Assembly (NCBI GenBank): GCA_947628935.1
Contig: CANRBT010000003.1
Span: 1 to 37,142, forward strand
Direction of reading: 5' to 3'
Length of the DNA: 37,142 nt
Source of the DNA: an uncultured Roseburia sp.
GTDB taxonomy: Bacteria; Bacillota; Clostridia; Lachnospirales; Lachnospiraceae
Shown in pieces: positions 1 through 8,380 of this stretch. The notes beneath the pieces are model-generated. The model worked only from the letters and a program-made list of their open reading frames with translations, had not been told where the DNA came from and made no database searches. Made by a program: the position numbers and the translations under genes. Within the stretch, counting starts at the first letter, position 1, and the number at the start of each line of letters is the position of its first letter.

Positions 1-417
1 ACCAAGAACGATCTGCTCCCGCCCCCCGAAAAGAAAAAATACACCAAGGAGCATGTGCTGACGCTGATCTTTATCTATTATTTCAAGACGATCCTCTCGA
101 TCAGCGACATCCAAAGCATCCTCAACCCGATCACGGAACGGTATTTCGGGGAAAAGGGCGACTACAGCCTGGAGGATATCTACAAGGAGGTCTTTGGGCT
201 CGAGCACCAGGAGACTCTGAACATCATGAAGGATCTGGCAAAAAAGTTCAACACCTCCATGCAGACGTTCCCGGACGCCTCGGAGGAGGACGCCGACCTG
301 CTCCGCACCTTCAGCTTCATCTGCATGCTCAGCTATGACGTCTATGTCAAAAAGACGATCATCGAGAAAATGATCGATCATGCCGCCGCATCCAAAAAAA
401 CAGACAGACAGCGGTGA
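1..417 (+). CDS. DUF1836 family protein, 3' part (5' end outside window)
   Basis: The open frame runs from base 1 (TKNDLLPPPEKKKYTKEHV...) to a TGA at 415-417, so the track's GTG start at 55 is internal and the gene enters from the left edge. About 138 residues are visible. The segment LTLIFIYYFKTILSISDIQSIL, followed by an acidic helical region and a hydrophobic helix (LLRTFSFICMLSYDVYVKK), matches my memory of the DUF1836 family, a Firmicutes group whose N-terminal part resembles MerR-type DNA-binding proteins. No function is established. The basic/acidic C-terminal tail suggests a soluble protein. It converges with yerC 35 bp downstream. Confidence 0.75.
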   Translation, partial: TKNDLLPPPEKKKYTKEHVLTLIFIYYFKTILSISDIQSILNPITERYFGEKGDYSLEDIYKEVFGLEHQETLNIMKDLAKKFNTSMQTFPDASEEDADLLRTFSFICMLSYDVYVKKTIIEKMIDHAAASKKTDRQR

Positions 418-452
418 CGCCGTTCTTATGATGCTGTCATTCCTGTCCTGTC

Positions 453-770
453 TCAGGAATCCGCCTGCTGATCCGAAGCGTTCTGCTTTCCGATCCGGGC
501 GAACACCATATCATACCCGTCGTTTCCATAGTTCAGCGCACGGTTCACACGGCTGATCGTCGCCGTGGACGCGCCGGTCTTTTCCGCAATTTCCAGATAG
601 GTCTTCTGCTCCCTGAGCATCCTCGCGACCTCGAACCGCTGCGAAAAAGAGAGCAGCTCATTCACGGTACAGACATCCTCGAAAAACGTATAGCACTCCT
701 CACGGTCTCTCAGGCTCAAAATGGCGTCAAAGAGATGGTCGACCGCCTCTGTCCTTAGCTTCTTACTCAT
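453..770 (-). CDS. yerC: YerC/YecD-family TrpR-like transcriptional regulator
   Basis: A 105-residue protein of the usual family length. The central block ELLSFSQRFEVARMLREQKTYLEIAEKTGASTATISRVNRALNYGNDGYDMVF is the TrpR-like helix-turn-helix: helix QKTYLEIAEKTG, turn, recognition helix STATISRVNRAL. Family members are small cytoplasmic DNA-binding proteins whose targets are mostly unknown. The start is supported by an AAGGAGAGGGG ribosome site just upstream and a good promoter (TTTACT-17-TAAAAT). It is divergent from the CPBP gene, with a 152-bp intergenic region that serves both. Confidence 0.88.
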   Translation of the reverse strand: MSKKLRTEAVDHLFDAILSLRDREECYTFFEDVCTVNELLSFSQRFEVARMLREQKTYLEIAEKTGASTATISRVNRALNYGNDGYDMVFARIGKQNASDQQADS

Positions 771-802
771 ATTCCCCTCTCCTTCTTCTCCGTGGTCTTT
801 TT

Positions 803-831
803 ATTTTAGCATATTAAAGTCCTAAAGTAAA
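803..831 (-). promoter_or_regulatory. Sigma-A promoter of yerC
   Basis: Read on the minus strand: -35 TTTACT (826-831), 17-bp spacer, -10 TAAAAT (803-808), about 33 bp before the yerC start. The spacer holds a short direct repeat of the -35 region (TTTA-GGACTTTA), which might be an operator. Directly seen; activity not tested. Confidence 0.6.
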
Positions 832-855
832 CACCCTTTCCGAAAGCCGCCGCGC

Positions 856-884
856 TTGCATTCCCCTCTCACGATTGCTATAAT
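856..884 (+). promoter_or_regulatory. Sigma-A promoter of the CPBP protease gene
   Basis: TTGCAT (856-861), 17-bp spacer, perfect TATAAT (879-884), then 38 bp to the ATG at 923. It lies back to back with the yerC promoter. Confidence 0.7.
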
Positions 885-922
885 AAAAAGACGATAACAA
901 GAAACGGAAAGGGATATCACCT

Positions 923-1840
923 ATGAAAAGAGTCGGAAATTTCTTCTTTGCCTTTGTACCGCTCTTAGCGGCGTCAGGACTCCAGATCCTGGCTATGATG
1001 TTCGCCATGGGAACCAGCTCGCTGCTGGAGTTCTGTCGATACGGAGTGTTCGCCGGCGAGGGCAGCTCCGCCATCCTGAACGATCTGACGCAGTGGTGGG
1101 TATCTCAGCGCTTCAATATCTATCTCATGGTGATCTACGCCATCCTCTCGATCGCCCTGTTCGGCGTCTGGTACTACATGTGCTATGGCGGCAGCCTCCG
1201 CCCCGCCCTGCGCGGCGTCTTCCGCCCGCTGTCCGTCCTCGGCATCGTCCTGCTGGTGCCCGGCACACAGTTCCTCTCCTCCTATCTCATCAGCCTGCTC
1301 GCCTCACTGCTCCCGAGCTGGCTGCGCGCCTATGAGGAGCTCCTGCAGAGCATTGGTCTTGACGAGCGTCTCACCTTCGGTCTGTTCCTCTACTCCGTGC
1401 TGCTCGCGCCGGTCTCGGAGGAGCTGATCTTCCGCGGCGTCACCCTGCGCCAGGCGAGGAAGGCGCTCCCGTTCTGGCTGGCAAACCTGTTTCAGGCGCT
1501 GATGTTCGGCATCTTCCACGGGAACATGCTGCAGGGCTCCTACGCCTTCTGTCTCGGCATCCTTCTGGGCTACGTGTGCGAGAGGAGCGGCAGCATCTAC
1601 TCCTCCATCCTGCTGCACATGCTCTTCAATTTCTGGGGTACCGTCCTCAGCGAATTTTTGGACCCGGATTACGGAGCCTCCGTGTTTTCGTTCCTCTTCT
1701 GGCTGATGTGCGGCATCGCGCTGACCGCCGGCGGTCTGGCGGCGTACCACGCCGGGACGGCGCGCCGCGGGCAGCCTAAGCCAGGGCACGCTCCAGAAAC
1801 CGGATCAATGCCTCCATCTCCTCCTGCGTCCCAATGCTGA
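923..1840 (+). CDS. CPBP family intramembrane glutamic endopeptidase
   Basis: A 305-residue multi-pass membrane protein of the CPBP (CAAX protease/bacteriocin-processing, ABI) family. All three family motifs are present: SEELIFRG with paired glutamates near residue 166, FGIFHGN, and HMLFNFWG. These residues form the membrane-buried active site. Hydrophobic segments start at the N-terminus (FFFAFVPLLAASGLQILAMMFA) and recur to about residue 275. The roughly 30 C-terminal residues are hydrophilic and Pro/Gly-rich (GQPKPGHAPETGSMPPSPP) and are encoded over the antisense end of hisC, giving a 65-bp convergent overlap; this tail may be a recent read-through. The substrate cannot be inferred. It has its own promoter and is monocistronic. 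Confidence 0.88.
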   Translation: MKRVGNFFFAFVPLLAASGLQILAMMFAMGTSSLLEFCRYGVFAGEGSSAILNDLTQWWVSQRFNIYLMVIYAILSIALFGVWYYMCYGGSLRPALRGVFRPLSVLGIVLLVPGTQFLSSYLISLLASLLPSWLRAYEELLQSIGLDERLTFGLFLYSVLLAPVSEELIFRGVTLRQARKALPFWLANLFQALMFGIFHGNMLQGSYAFCLGILLGYVCERSGSIYSSILLHMLFNFWGTVLSEFLDPDYGASVFSFLFWLMCGIALTAGGLAAYHAGTARRGQPKPGHAPETGSMPPSPPASQC

Positions 1841-2831
1841 TGCGCAGGTAGTTGTCGATGCGCTCCTTCTCAAAATACCGCACGTAGATGCGCTCTTTTT
1901 TCAGTGCCAGAAACAGCTCCTTCGCGGGCATGCTCTCATGCGTGGCAAAGATAAAATTGCTGGCGGAATCCCCAAAGGAAAAGCCGAGCCTCCTCAGCTC
2001 CCCCTTGGTCCACTCCCGCGTGGCGATGATCTTTTGCCTCGTCTCCTCAAAGTACGCCTCGTCCCGGATCGCCTCCACGCCGCAGACGAGCGCCGTCCGG
2101 TTCAGCGTGTAAGAGTTGAACGAATACTTCACGTCATTTAAGTACCCGATCAGCTTCGGCTGCCCCATCGCATAGCCGATGCGCATGCCCGCCAGGGAGC
2201 GCGATTTGGAAAAGGTCTGCACCACGAGCAGGTTGTCGTAGCGCTCGATGAGCGGCAGGGCGGACTCCCCGCCGAAATCGATGTACGCCTCGTCCACGAC
2301 CACGACCACGTCCCGGTTGTGCTCCAGGATATCCTCGATCTCAGACAGCGGCATCAGAATGCCCGTCGGCGCGTTCGGATTCGGAAAGACCACCCCGCCG
2401 TTTTCCCCGTAATAATCCTCCGCGCGGATCAGAAGCTGCCCGTCCAGCGGCTTCACCTCGTAGGGAATCCGCAGCATGTCCGCCCAGACATCGTAAAAGG
2501 AATAGGTGATGTCCGGGAAAAAGACAGGCTTTCCCGCATTGAAAAAGGTCAGAAAGATCATCGCCAGCACGTCGTCCGAGCCGACGCCGACAAACACCTG
2601 GCTGTCATCCAGCCCGTAATGCTCCGCGATCGCCTCCACGAGCGCGCCGCAGGCAGGATCCGGGTACAACCGCAGCGCATCCGCATCCAGCCGCTCCAGC
2701 GCCCTGCGCACGCCGGGTGCGGGCGGATAAGGATTCTCGTTTGTATTCAGCTTGATCATGTCCGGCTGGTTCGGCTGCTCGCCCGGCACATAGGGCGTGA
2801 CCCTCCGCACATAGGTTTCCCAGTTCTTCAT
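1776..2831 (-). CDS. hisC: Histidinol-phosphate aminotransferase
   Basis: A 351-residue fold-type I PLP aminotransferase that converts imidazole-acetol phosphate plus glutamate to histidinol phosphate. The N-terminus (IKLNTNENPYPPAPGVRRAL) and ELRLYPDP-like segment (DALRLYPDPACGALVEAI) are typical HisC. The PLP-lysine motif is VQTFSKSRSLAGMRIGYAMG, with VVVDEAYIDF supplying the cofactor aspartate and tyrosine and an R near the C-terminus (YLRISIG) for the substrate carboxylate. It starts 16 bp after the upstream aminotransferase, so the two are probably cotranscribed. No other his genes are in the window, so a broader role, for example with aromatic amino acids, is possible. The 3' end overlaps the convergent CPBP gene. 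Confidence 0.9.
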   Translation of the reverse strand: MKNWETYVRRVTPYVPGEQPNQPDMIKLNTNENPYPPAPGVRRALERLDADALRLYPDPACGALVEAIAEHYGLDDSQVFVGVGSDDVLAMIFLTFFNAGKPVFFPDITYSFYDVWADMLRIPYEVKPLDGQLLIRAEDYYGENGGVVFPNPNAPTGILMPLSEIEDILEHNRDVVVVVDEAYIDFGGESALPLIERYDNLLVVQTFSKSRSLAGMRIGYAMGQPKLIGYLNDVKYSFNSYTLNRTALVCGVEAIRDEAYFEETRQKIIATREWTKGELRRLGFSFGDSASNFIFATHESMPAKELFLALKKERIYVRYFEKERIDNYLRISIGTQEEMEALIRFLERALA

Positions 2832-2847
2832 AAGTCCCTCCTGACTG

Positions 2848-4053
2848 TCAGGTCAGCCCGCAGGCTTCCGCCAGCTTCTCAAATGCGGGGAGCGACCGCT
2901 CGATCGTCTGCGGCGACACACAGTAGGCAAGGCGCACATAGCCCGGACATCCGAACGCGCCGCCCTTGACCATCAGGATGTGGCGCTTTTTCCCCTCGTT
3001 CACAAAGGCTTCCTCGTCCTCCATCGGCGACTTCACCCAGAGATAGAACGCGCCCTCCGGTTTGATGCAGGAAAAGCCGAGCTTCATCAGCCCCTCGTAG
3101 AGCATCCTGCGGTTGTTGTCGTAGAACGCGACGTCCGTCTTTTCCTCCAGGCACAGCGCTACAGCCTTCTGGATCAGGGACGGCGCGTTGACAAAGCCGA
3201 GCGTGCGGTTTGAGATCTCGATGCCGCGGAGCAGCTCCTCGGCGTCCGCCGCCTCGTCCGGCACGACCACATAGCCGATGCGCTCCCCCGGCAGGGAGAG
3301 GGACTTGCTGAACGAATAGCCCACCAGCGTATTTTTGTAATATTTCGTGAGAAAATCCTCCCGGTTCCCGTCGTACACGAGTTCGCGGTACGGCTCGTCC
3401 GAGATCAGGTAGATGTCCGTGCCGTACTCCTGCTGCTTGCGCTCGAGGATCTCCGCGATCCGTCTCATCGTCTCCGGCTTGTAGATGACGCCGGTCGGAT
3501 TGTTCGGCGTGTTGACGATCAGCGCCCTCGTCCGCGGGGAGAGCTTTGCCTCAAAGTCCGCCAGATCCGGCTGGAAGGTCTCGCGGTCCGGCATGACCGC
3601 CACCACCTCGGCGTCAAAATTCGCCGCATACTGCCGGTATTCCCCGAAGAACGGCGCGAACACGATGACCTCGCTGCCTGGGTCCAGGATCGTCTTGAAG
3701 ATGATGTTCAGCCCGCCTGCCGCGCCCACGGTCATGACGAGGTTGTGCGCGTCAAAGGACGTGCCGAACCGCCGGTTCAGGTTCTCCGCGATCGCCGCGC
3801 GCACCGTTTCGTAGCCCGCGTTTTCCATGTAGCCGTGCAGCTCCAGCGAGCCGCCCTCCGACGCGTCGCTCTCGTCCAGCAGCGCGCGCATCGCGTCGTT
3901 GACCGCCGCCGGCGCGGGCGTCGCCGGATTGCCCAGCGAAAAATCGTAGACGTTCTCCGCCCCGTACTGCTCCGCCATCCGCTTTCCCTCAACGAACATC
4001 GCGCGGATCGCGGAGCTTCCCTCCAGTGCCTTTAAAATTTTTTGTGAAACCAT
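2848..4053 (-). CDS. Class I/II PLP-dependent aminotransferase (aspartate aminotransferase-like)
   Basis: A 401-residue cytoplasmic aminotransferase. The start MVSQKILKALEGSSAIRAMFVEGKRMAEQYGAENVYDFSLGNP, the NTPNNPTGVIY segment, the cofactor motif ISDEPYRELVYDG and the PLP lysine in YSFSKSLSLPGERIGYV are all present. A group of clostridial proteins of this length is annotated simply as pyridoxal-dependent aminotransferase. The amino-acid substrate cannot be read from sequence; aspartate, aromatic or branched donors are all possible. It is the first gene of a two-gene unit with hisC. The ribosome site GAAGGAGCAAAAACA supports the start. Confidence 0.85.
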   Translation of the reverse strand: MVSQKILKALEGSSAIRAMFVEGKRMAEQYGAENVYDFSLGNPATPAPAAVNDAMRALLDESDASEGGSLELHGYMENAGYETVRAAIAENLNRRFGTSFDAHNLVMTVGAAGGLNIIFKTILDPGSEVIVFAPFFGEYRQYAANFDAEVVAVMPDRETFQPDLADFEAKLSPRTRALIVNTPNNPTGVIYKPETMRRIAEILERKQQEYGTDIYLISDEPYRELVYDGNREDFLTKYYKNTLVGYSFSKSLSLPGERIGYVVVPDEAADAEELLRGIEISNRTLGFVNAPSLIQKAVALCLEEKTDVAFYDNNRRMLYEGLMKLGFSCIKPEGAFYLWVKSPMEDEEAFVNEGKKRHILMVKGGAFGCPGYVRLAYCVSPQTIERSLPAFEKLAEACGLT

Positions 4054-4090
4054 TGTTTTTGCTCCTTCACTTGATCTTATCCATACTTTA

Positions 4091-4126
4091 CCAAAATAAC
4101 GCGCGAAAGTAAACCACTTTCGCGCG
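4091..4126 (-). terminator. Rho-independent terminator after ptsI
   Basis: A perfect 11-bp inverted repeat, CGCGCGAAAGT / ACTTTCGCGCG (4100-4110 and 4116-4126), with a 5-base loop. On the minus strand it is followed by TTATTTT, giving a GC-rich stem plus a U-rich tail immediately after the ptsI stop. The downstream arm also contains TTTACT, which sits 17 bp from TAAAGT, so the hairpin may overlap the promoter of the next transcript. Confidence 0.75.
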
Positions 4127-4133
4127 CCGGTCG

Positions 4134-5774
4134 TTATCGTCCCGCCCTGTACGCTTCGACGTTCGTCTCCCGCACGAGCTTCCGTATCGGGAGAATGCTC
4201 CCCGGCGGCACGGACAGCTCATCCACGCCCATCGCGAGAAATTCCCTCGTCAGCGACAGGTCCGCGCCAAGCTCCCCGCAGATCCCCGCCCGGATGCCTG
4301 CCCTGTGCGCGTTTTCCACCACCATCGAGATCATGCGCAGGACCGCCGGGTGATGCGCGTCATAAAACCGGTCCAGCTTCGGATTCTGGCGGTCGACCGC
4401 CAGCGCGTACTGGGTCAGGTCGTTCGTGCCGATGCTGAAAAAATCCGCCTCCCTGGCGAGCTCGTCGCTGATGAGCGCCGCCGCGGGCGTTTCGATCATA
4501 ATGCCCTGCTCCGGCTCGCCAAACGCGATCCCCTGCGCGCCAAGCTCCTCCTTCACGAGCGCGACCGTCTCCCGGATCCTTTGCATCTCCCAGACGCTCG
4601 TGATCATCGGGTACAGGATCGCGAGCTTCCCGAACGCGCTCGCACGGAACAGCGCGCGCAGCTGCGTCTGGAAGAGCTCCGGTCTGGACAGACAGATGCG
4701 GATCGCACGGCACCCCAGGGCGGGATTCTCCTCGTGCTCCATCTCAAAATAGCCGCACTGCTTATCCGCCCCGATATCCAGGGTGCGGATGACGACCCGC
4801 CTGCCCGCAAGGGTCTCCGCCACCTGCCTGTAGACCCGAAACTGCTCCTCCTCCGTCGGATAGCGGTCGCTCTCCAGATAGAGGAACTCGCTGCGGAACA
4901 GCCCGACGCCTTCCGCGTCATTCTGTATGACCGCCGCCAGATCTCTGACGTTTCCGATGTTCGCATACAACTTCAGCCTCTGACCGTCAAGCGTGACGCT
5001 CTCCTTCCCCTTCAGGCGCTGCAGAAGCTCCCGCCGCTCCTGCTCCTTTCGCTGCCTCTCCCGCAGCGCCGAGATCGTCTCCTCATCCGGCTCCACATAG
5101 AACAGTCCCTCCGTGCCGTCCACGATGCCGGTCTTTCCGTCCACGGCATCCGGATCAAGCTCCGTTTCGACCAGCGCCGGGATCGCCATCGTCCTCGCCA
5201 GGATCGCTGTGTGGGAGTTGGCGGAGCCGCGGATCGTGACAATGGAGAGCACCTTCTCCCTGGGGAGCTGCACAGTCTCCGAGGGCGCAAGCTCCTCCGC
5301 CACAAGGATCACAGGCTCATGAAGGGAGAGCCGTCCGTCCCATTCCCCTCCGAGCGCCTGCAGCAGACGCTCGGAGACATCCCAAACGTCCGCCGCCCGC
5401 TCCCGCATATAAGCGTCGTCCATCGCCGCGAACATCCGTGCAAAATGATCCCCTGTCGCGGCGACCGCATACTCGGCGTTCACCTCCTGGCTGCGGATGA
5501 TCGACGCGACCGACCGGTTGTAATCCTCGTCGTCCAGTATCATCTGATGCCCCTCAAAGATGGCTGCGCCTGCCTCTCCCACCTCTCTGCACGCCTTGTC
5601 ATAGAGCGCCCCGAGCTGACGGACCGTCTCCTCCCTCGCCGCCTCGTAACGCGATACCTCCGCATCCGCGTCCGTGATCCTCACGCGCTTTACCTGCCGT
5701 CTGCCCTTGCGGTACACGCAGATCCTTCCGATCGCGACGCCGCCAGATACCCCTTTTCCGCTATATGTCTCCAT
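4134..5774 (-). CDS. ptsI: Phosphoenolpyruvate--protein phosphotransferase (PTS enzyme I)
   Basis: Enzyme I takes phosphate from PEP and passes it to HPr. The start is placed at the fourth codon of the tracked ORF (which begins at 5783): AGGAG is 10 bases before this ATG but only 1 base before the first. This gives 546 residues and puts the phospho-histidine at H188 (RGSANSHTAILAR), close to H189 of E. coli. The PEP-binding domain follows, with LGCRAIR, the metal/PEP segment TNDLTQYALAVDR and the catalytic cysteine in GICGELGAD. The G-G-x-T-S-H consensus is altered to RGSANSH. It overlaps the 3' end of the 1-phosphofructokinase gene by 14 bp, so translation is probably coupled. No ptsH or EII gene is near. 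Confidence 0.92.
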   Translation of the reverse strand: METYSGKGVSGGVAIGRICVYRKGRRQVKRVRITDADAEVSRYEAAREETVRQLGALYDKACREVGEAGAAIFEGHQMILDDEDYNRSVASIIRSQEVNAEYAVAATGDHFARMFAAMDDAYMRERAADVWDVSERLLQALGGEWDGRLSLHEPVILVAEELAPSETVQLPREKVLSIVTIRGSANSHTAILARTMAIPALVETELDPDAVDGKTGIVDGTEGLFYVEPDEETISALRERQRKEQERRELLQRLKGKESVTLDGQRLKLYANIGNVRDLAAVIQNDAEGVGLFRSEFLYLESDRYPTEEEQFRVYRQVAETLAGRRVVIRTLDIGADKQCGYFEMEHEENPALGCRAIRICLSRPELFQTQLRALFRASAFGKLAILYPMITSVWEMQRIRETVALVKEELGAQGIAFGEPEQGIMIETPAAALISDELAREADFFSIGTNDLTQYALAVDRQNPKLDRFYDAHHPAVLRMISMVVENAHRAGIRAGICGELGADLSLTREFLAMGVDELSVPPGSILPIRKLVRETNVEAYRAGR

Positions 5775-6717
5775 ACGATCCATTCTCCTGCATCCGTTTC
5801 CGGTTTCCCTGATCCGCCACCTGCGCGTACACGGTCTCGATCTCCTCCCGAGTCGCCAGAGCCTCCGAAAAAGCGCTGGCGCTTCCCGCGGCTATCCCCA
5901 TGTAAAACGCATGCGCGACATCCTTTTTTTCCAGCCAGCCTGCCATAAAACCGGCGACCATCGAGTCGCCTGCCCCCACGCCGTTCACGAGCGTGCCCTT
6001 CGGCGCGGGCGCGGAAAAGACCCTGCCGTCCGCTGCGATCAGCACAGCCCCCTCTCCCGCCATCGAGACCAGAACATGCTGCGCGCCCATCTCCTGCAGC
6101 CTTTTCCCGTAGGGCACGACCTCCTCCCTGGTCCGAAGCTCTGTCCCGAAGATCTCGCCCAGCTCGTGCTGATTCGGCTTGAGCAAAAAGGGGTGACAGG
6201 GCAGGACGTTCACCAGCAGCTCCTGCGTCGCGTCCACAACGGTCAGCACCCCTCTCCCGTCCAGCATCTCCATGATCCTTTGGTAGATGTCGTCAGGCAG
6301 GGACGCCGGGATGCTCCCCGACAGAAACAGCACGTCGCCGTCTCCCAGCCCGCCGAGCTGCCGCATCAGCCGCTCCACTTTGTCCTCGCCGATCACGGGA
6401 CCCGCACCGTTGATCTCTGTCCCCTCGATCGACCGCAGCTTCACATTGATCCTTGTACAGCCCTCCTCGAGCGCGATGAAACCGTTTTTGACCCCCAGCG
6501 CCTCCAGCCGCCGCACCACCTCGTCTCCGGTAAAGCCCGCCACAAAGCCCAGCGCCGTATTCTCGATCCCCAGATTTTGCAGGATCGTCGACACGTTGAT
6601 CCCCTTTCCTCCGGGGAGCAGCAGCTCCGAGCGCGTGCGGTTCGTAAGCCCTGTGTGAAAATCGGGAACGTCCACAATATAATCCAGCGACGGATTAAAG
6701 GTCACTGTGTAGATCAT
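5761..6717 (-). CDS. pfkB: 1-phosphofructokinase (PfkB family)
   Basis: A 318-residue PfkB-type sugar kinase that phosphorylates fructose 1-phosphate to fructose 1,6-bisphosphate. Diagnostic features are the start MIYTVTFNPSLDYIVDV, the LPGGKGINVSTILQNLG motif, the GSIP turn typical of the 1-PFK/LacC branch, LKPNQHELGEIFG, and the C-terminal NGVGAGDSMVAGFMAG holding the catalytic aspartate. The close relative LacC (tagatose 6-phosphate kinase) cannot be excluded, and the galactose setting makes it worth considering, but no lacAB or lacD genes are present. It is translationally coupled to ptsI downstream. An AAGGAGACGGCAAA ribosome site precedes the ATG. The galT terminator lies directly upstream. 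Confidence 0.88.
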   Translation of the reverse strand: MIYTVTFNPSLDYIVDVPDFHTGLTNRTRSELLLPGGKGINVSTILQNLGIENTALGFVAGFTGDEVVRRLEALGVKNGFIALEEGCTRINVKLRSIEGTEINGAGPVIGEDKVERLMRQLGGLGDGDVLFLSGSIPASLPDDIYQRIMEMLDGRGVLTVVDATQELLVNVLPCHPFLLKPNQHELGEIFGTELRTREEVVPYGKRLQEMGAQHVLVSMAGEGAVLIAADGRVFSAPAPKGTLVNGVGAGDSMVAGFMAGWLEKKDVAHAFYMGIAAGSASAFSEALATREEIETVYAQVADQGNRKRMQENGSYGDI

Positions 6718-6751
6718 TTTGCCGTCTCCTTTTCCTTTTTTCTGTTTTCAT

Positions 6752-6790
6752 AAAAAAAGCCTCCCGGAACCCTGACGTTTCCCGGGAAGC
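6752..6790 (-). terminator. Rho-independent terminator after galKT
   Basis: On the minus strand, GCTTCCCGGGA pairs with TTCCGGGAGGC (11 bp with two G-U pairs, 10-base loop) and is followed by seven T. It closes the galK-galT transcript. Because pfkB starts only 35 bp further on with no clear promoter between, some read-through into pfkB-ptsI is possible. Confidence 0.88.
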
Positions 6791-6801
6791 CTCCCTCTCG
6801 C

Positions 6802-8364
6802 CTATCGGTTTACATCATCCACAAAGCGTCCAAACGCCGCGCGTCCCTCCTCCGTGCACTTGTACACCCCGGCATCCTGCAATACCTCCTGAAACACCAG
6901 ACCGATCTCCGTCTGAACGATCTCATGCAGCCGCTCGGCGGACACCTCGCCCTCCAGCGCGCCGCCCGCGGTAAAGCCGTACTTCGGCAGGAACTCCTCC
7001 ACCCAGTCGGCATGCTTTTCCAGCGTGTCGTCCCTGCGGAGCGAAACGCCGTCCAAAAGCGCCCGCTCGAGCGCCGCCATCTCATCCTTCAGCCTTGCCG
7101 GAAGGACCGCAAGACCCATGACCTCGATCAGACCGATATTCTCCTTCTTGATGTGGTGCAGCTTTGCGTGCGGGTGATACACCCCAAGCGGATGCTCCTC
7201 GGTCGTGATGTTGTTTCGCAGCACTAGGTCGAGCTCAAAATCCTCCCCGCGCCGCCGTGCGATCGGCGTGATCGTGTTGTGCGGCTCTCCGTCCGTCTCC
7301 GCGAACACGAACGCCGCCTCATCCGTGTAACCGCGCCATGCCAGCAGGATCTTATCCGCCAGCTCGATCAGGCGCTCCTTCTCCCTCGCGCGGATGCGGA
7401 TGACGGACATCGGCCATCTGACGATGCCTGCCTTCACATCCGAAAATCCGTCGAACGCGATCTCCCGCTCCACAGGCGCCTTTGCCATCGCAAACTCATA
7501 ATGACCGCCCTGGAAATGGTCATGGCTTAAGATCGAGCCTCCCACGATCGGAAGATCCGCATTCGAGCCGACAAAGTAATGCGGAAACTGCTCCACAAAA
7601 TCCAAAAGCTTTCCGAACGTCGCGCGCTCGATCTTCATCGGCGTATGCTGCGCGTTGAAAACGATGCAGTGCTCGTTGTAATAGACATACGGCGAATACT
7701 GGAAAAACCAGTCGCTGTCATTGATCGTCACAGGAATGATGCGGTGGTTCTGTCTTGCCGGATGGTTGATGCGCCCCGCATAGCCCTCGTTCTCCTTGCA
7801 CAGGAGGCATTTGGGATAGCCGCTCTGCTTTGCCAGCTTCGCCGCCGCGATCGCCTTCGGATCCTTCTCCGGCTTGGACAGGTTGATGGTGATGTCGAGC
7901 GTGCCGTACTCCGTGTCGGCGGTCCACTTGACGTCCTTTCGGATGCGGTATCTGCGGATATAGTCGGTATCACGGCTCAGCTTGTAAAAAAAGTCCGTCG
8001 CCGCCCTCGGGGACTCGTTCCTGTAAAGCTCTCGAAAATGCGCGATCACCTCGCTTGGTCTGGGAACCAGCATGCTCATGATCTTTGTGTCGAACAGATC
8101 GCGATAGGTGATCGTATTCTCGGGCATCAGCCCCTCCTGCGCCGCGTAGTCGAGCATTTCCGCGAGGATGCCCTCCAGCGCTTCCTCCGCCTGCTCCTGC
8201 GTCATGGGCTCCCGTTTTGCGAACGCCTCCGCAGTCTCATCGGAAAGCTCCTCCAGCCCAAACAGCTCCAACAGACGGTTGATCGTATATCTCCGGTCCT
8301 CCGGCTTCACCAGTCCGGTCGCCAGTCCGTACTCCGTCAGCTCCAAAATCCGCTCCTGAATCAT
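6802..8364 (-). CDS. galT: UDP-glucose--hexose-1-phosphate uridylyltransferase, class II
   Basis: A 520-residue Firmicutes-type (class II) GalT, which exchanges UMP between UDP-glucose and galactose 1-phosphate in the Leloir pathway. Family blocks seen are YKLSRDTDYIRRYRIRKDVKW, CLLCKENEGYAGRINHPARQNHRIIP (cysteine pair), the FPHYFVGSNADLPIVGGSILSHDHFQGG region with clustered histidines, and the C-terminal YHPHAKLHHIKKENIGLIEVMGLAVLPARL. The length is slightly above the usual 490-510. It lies 16 bp after galK with its own GGGGGAGGAGA ribosome site and is followed by a strong terminator. No galE is present in the window. Confidence 0.96.
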   Translation of the reverse strand: MIQERILELTEYGLATGLVKPEDRRYTINRLLELFGLEELSDETAEAFAKREPMTQEQAEEALEGILAEMLDYAAQEGLMPENTITYRDLFDTKIMSMLVPRPSEVIAHFRELYRNESPRAATDFFYKLSRDTDYIRRYRIRKDVKWTADTEYGTLDITINLSKPEKDPKAIAAAKLAKQSGYPKCLLCKENEGYAGRINHPARQNHRIIPVTINDSDWFFQYSPYVYYNEHCIVFNAQHTPMKIERATFGKLLDFVEQFPHYFVGSNADLPIVGGSILSHDHFQGGHYEFAMAKAPVEREIAFDGFSDVKAGIVRWPMSVIRIRAREKERLIELADKILLAWRGYTDEAAFVFAETDGEPHNTITPIARRRGEDFELDLVLRNNITTEEHPLGVYHPHAKLHHIKKENIGLIEVMGLAVLPARLKDEMAALERALLDGVSLRRDDTLEKHADWVEEFLPKYGFTAGGALEGEVSAERLHEIVQTEIGLVFQEVLQDAGVYKCTEEGRAAFGRFVDDVNR

Positions 8365-8380
8365 CGCTCTCTCCTCCCCC

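Noticed and set aside
439-460. ATTCCTG/CAGGAAT hairpin between the DUF1836 gene and yerC
   Set aside because: Seven-bp arms, 8-base loop and no U-run on either strand; too weak to call a terminator.
4305-5948. 547-residue plus-strand ORF over ptsI
   Set aside because: Shadow of ptsI and pfkB, rich in Arg/His/Leu and without motifs or ribosome site.
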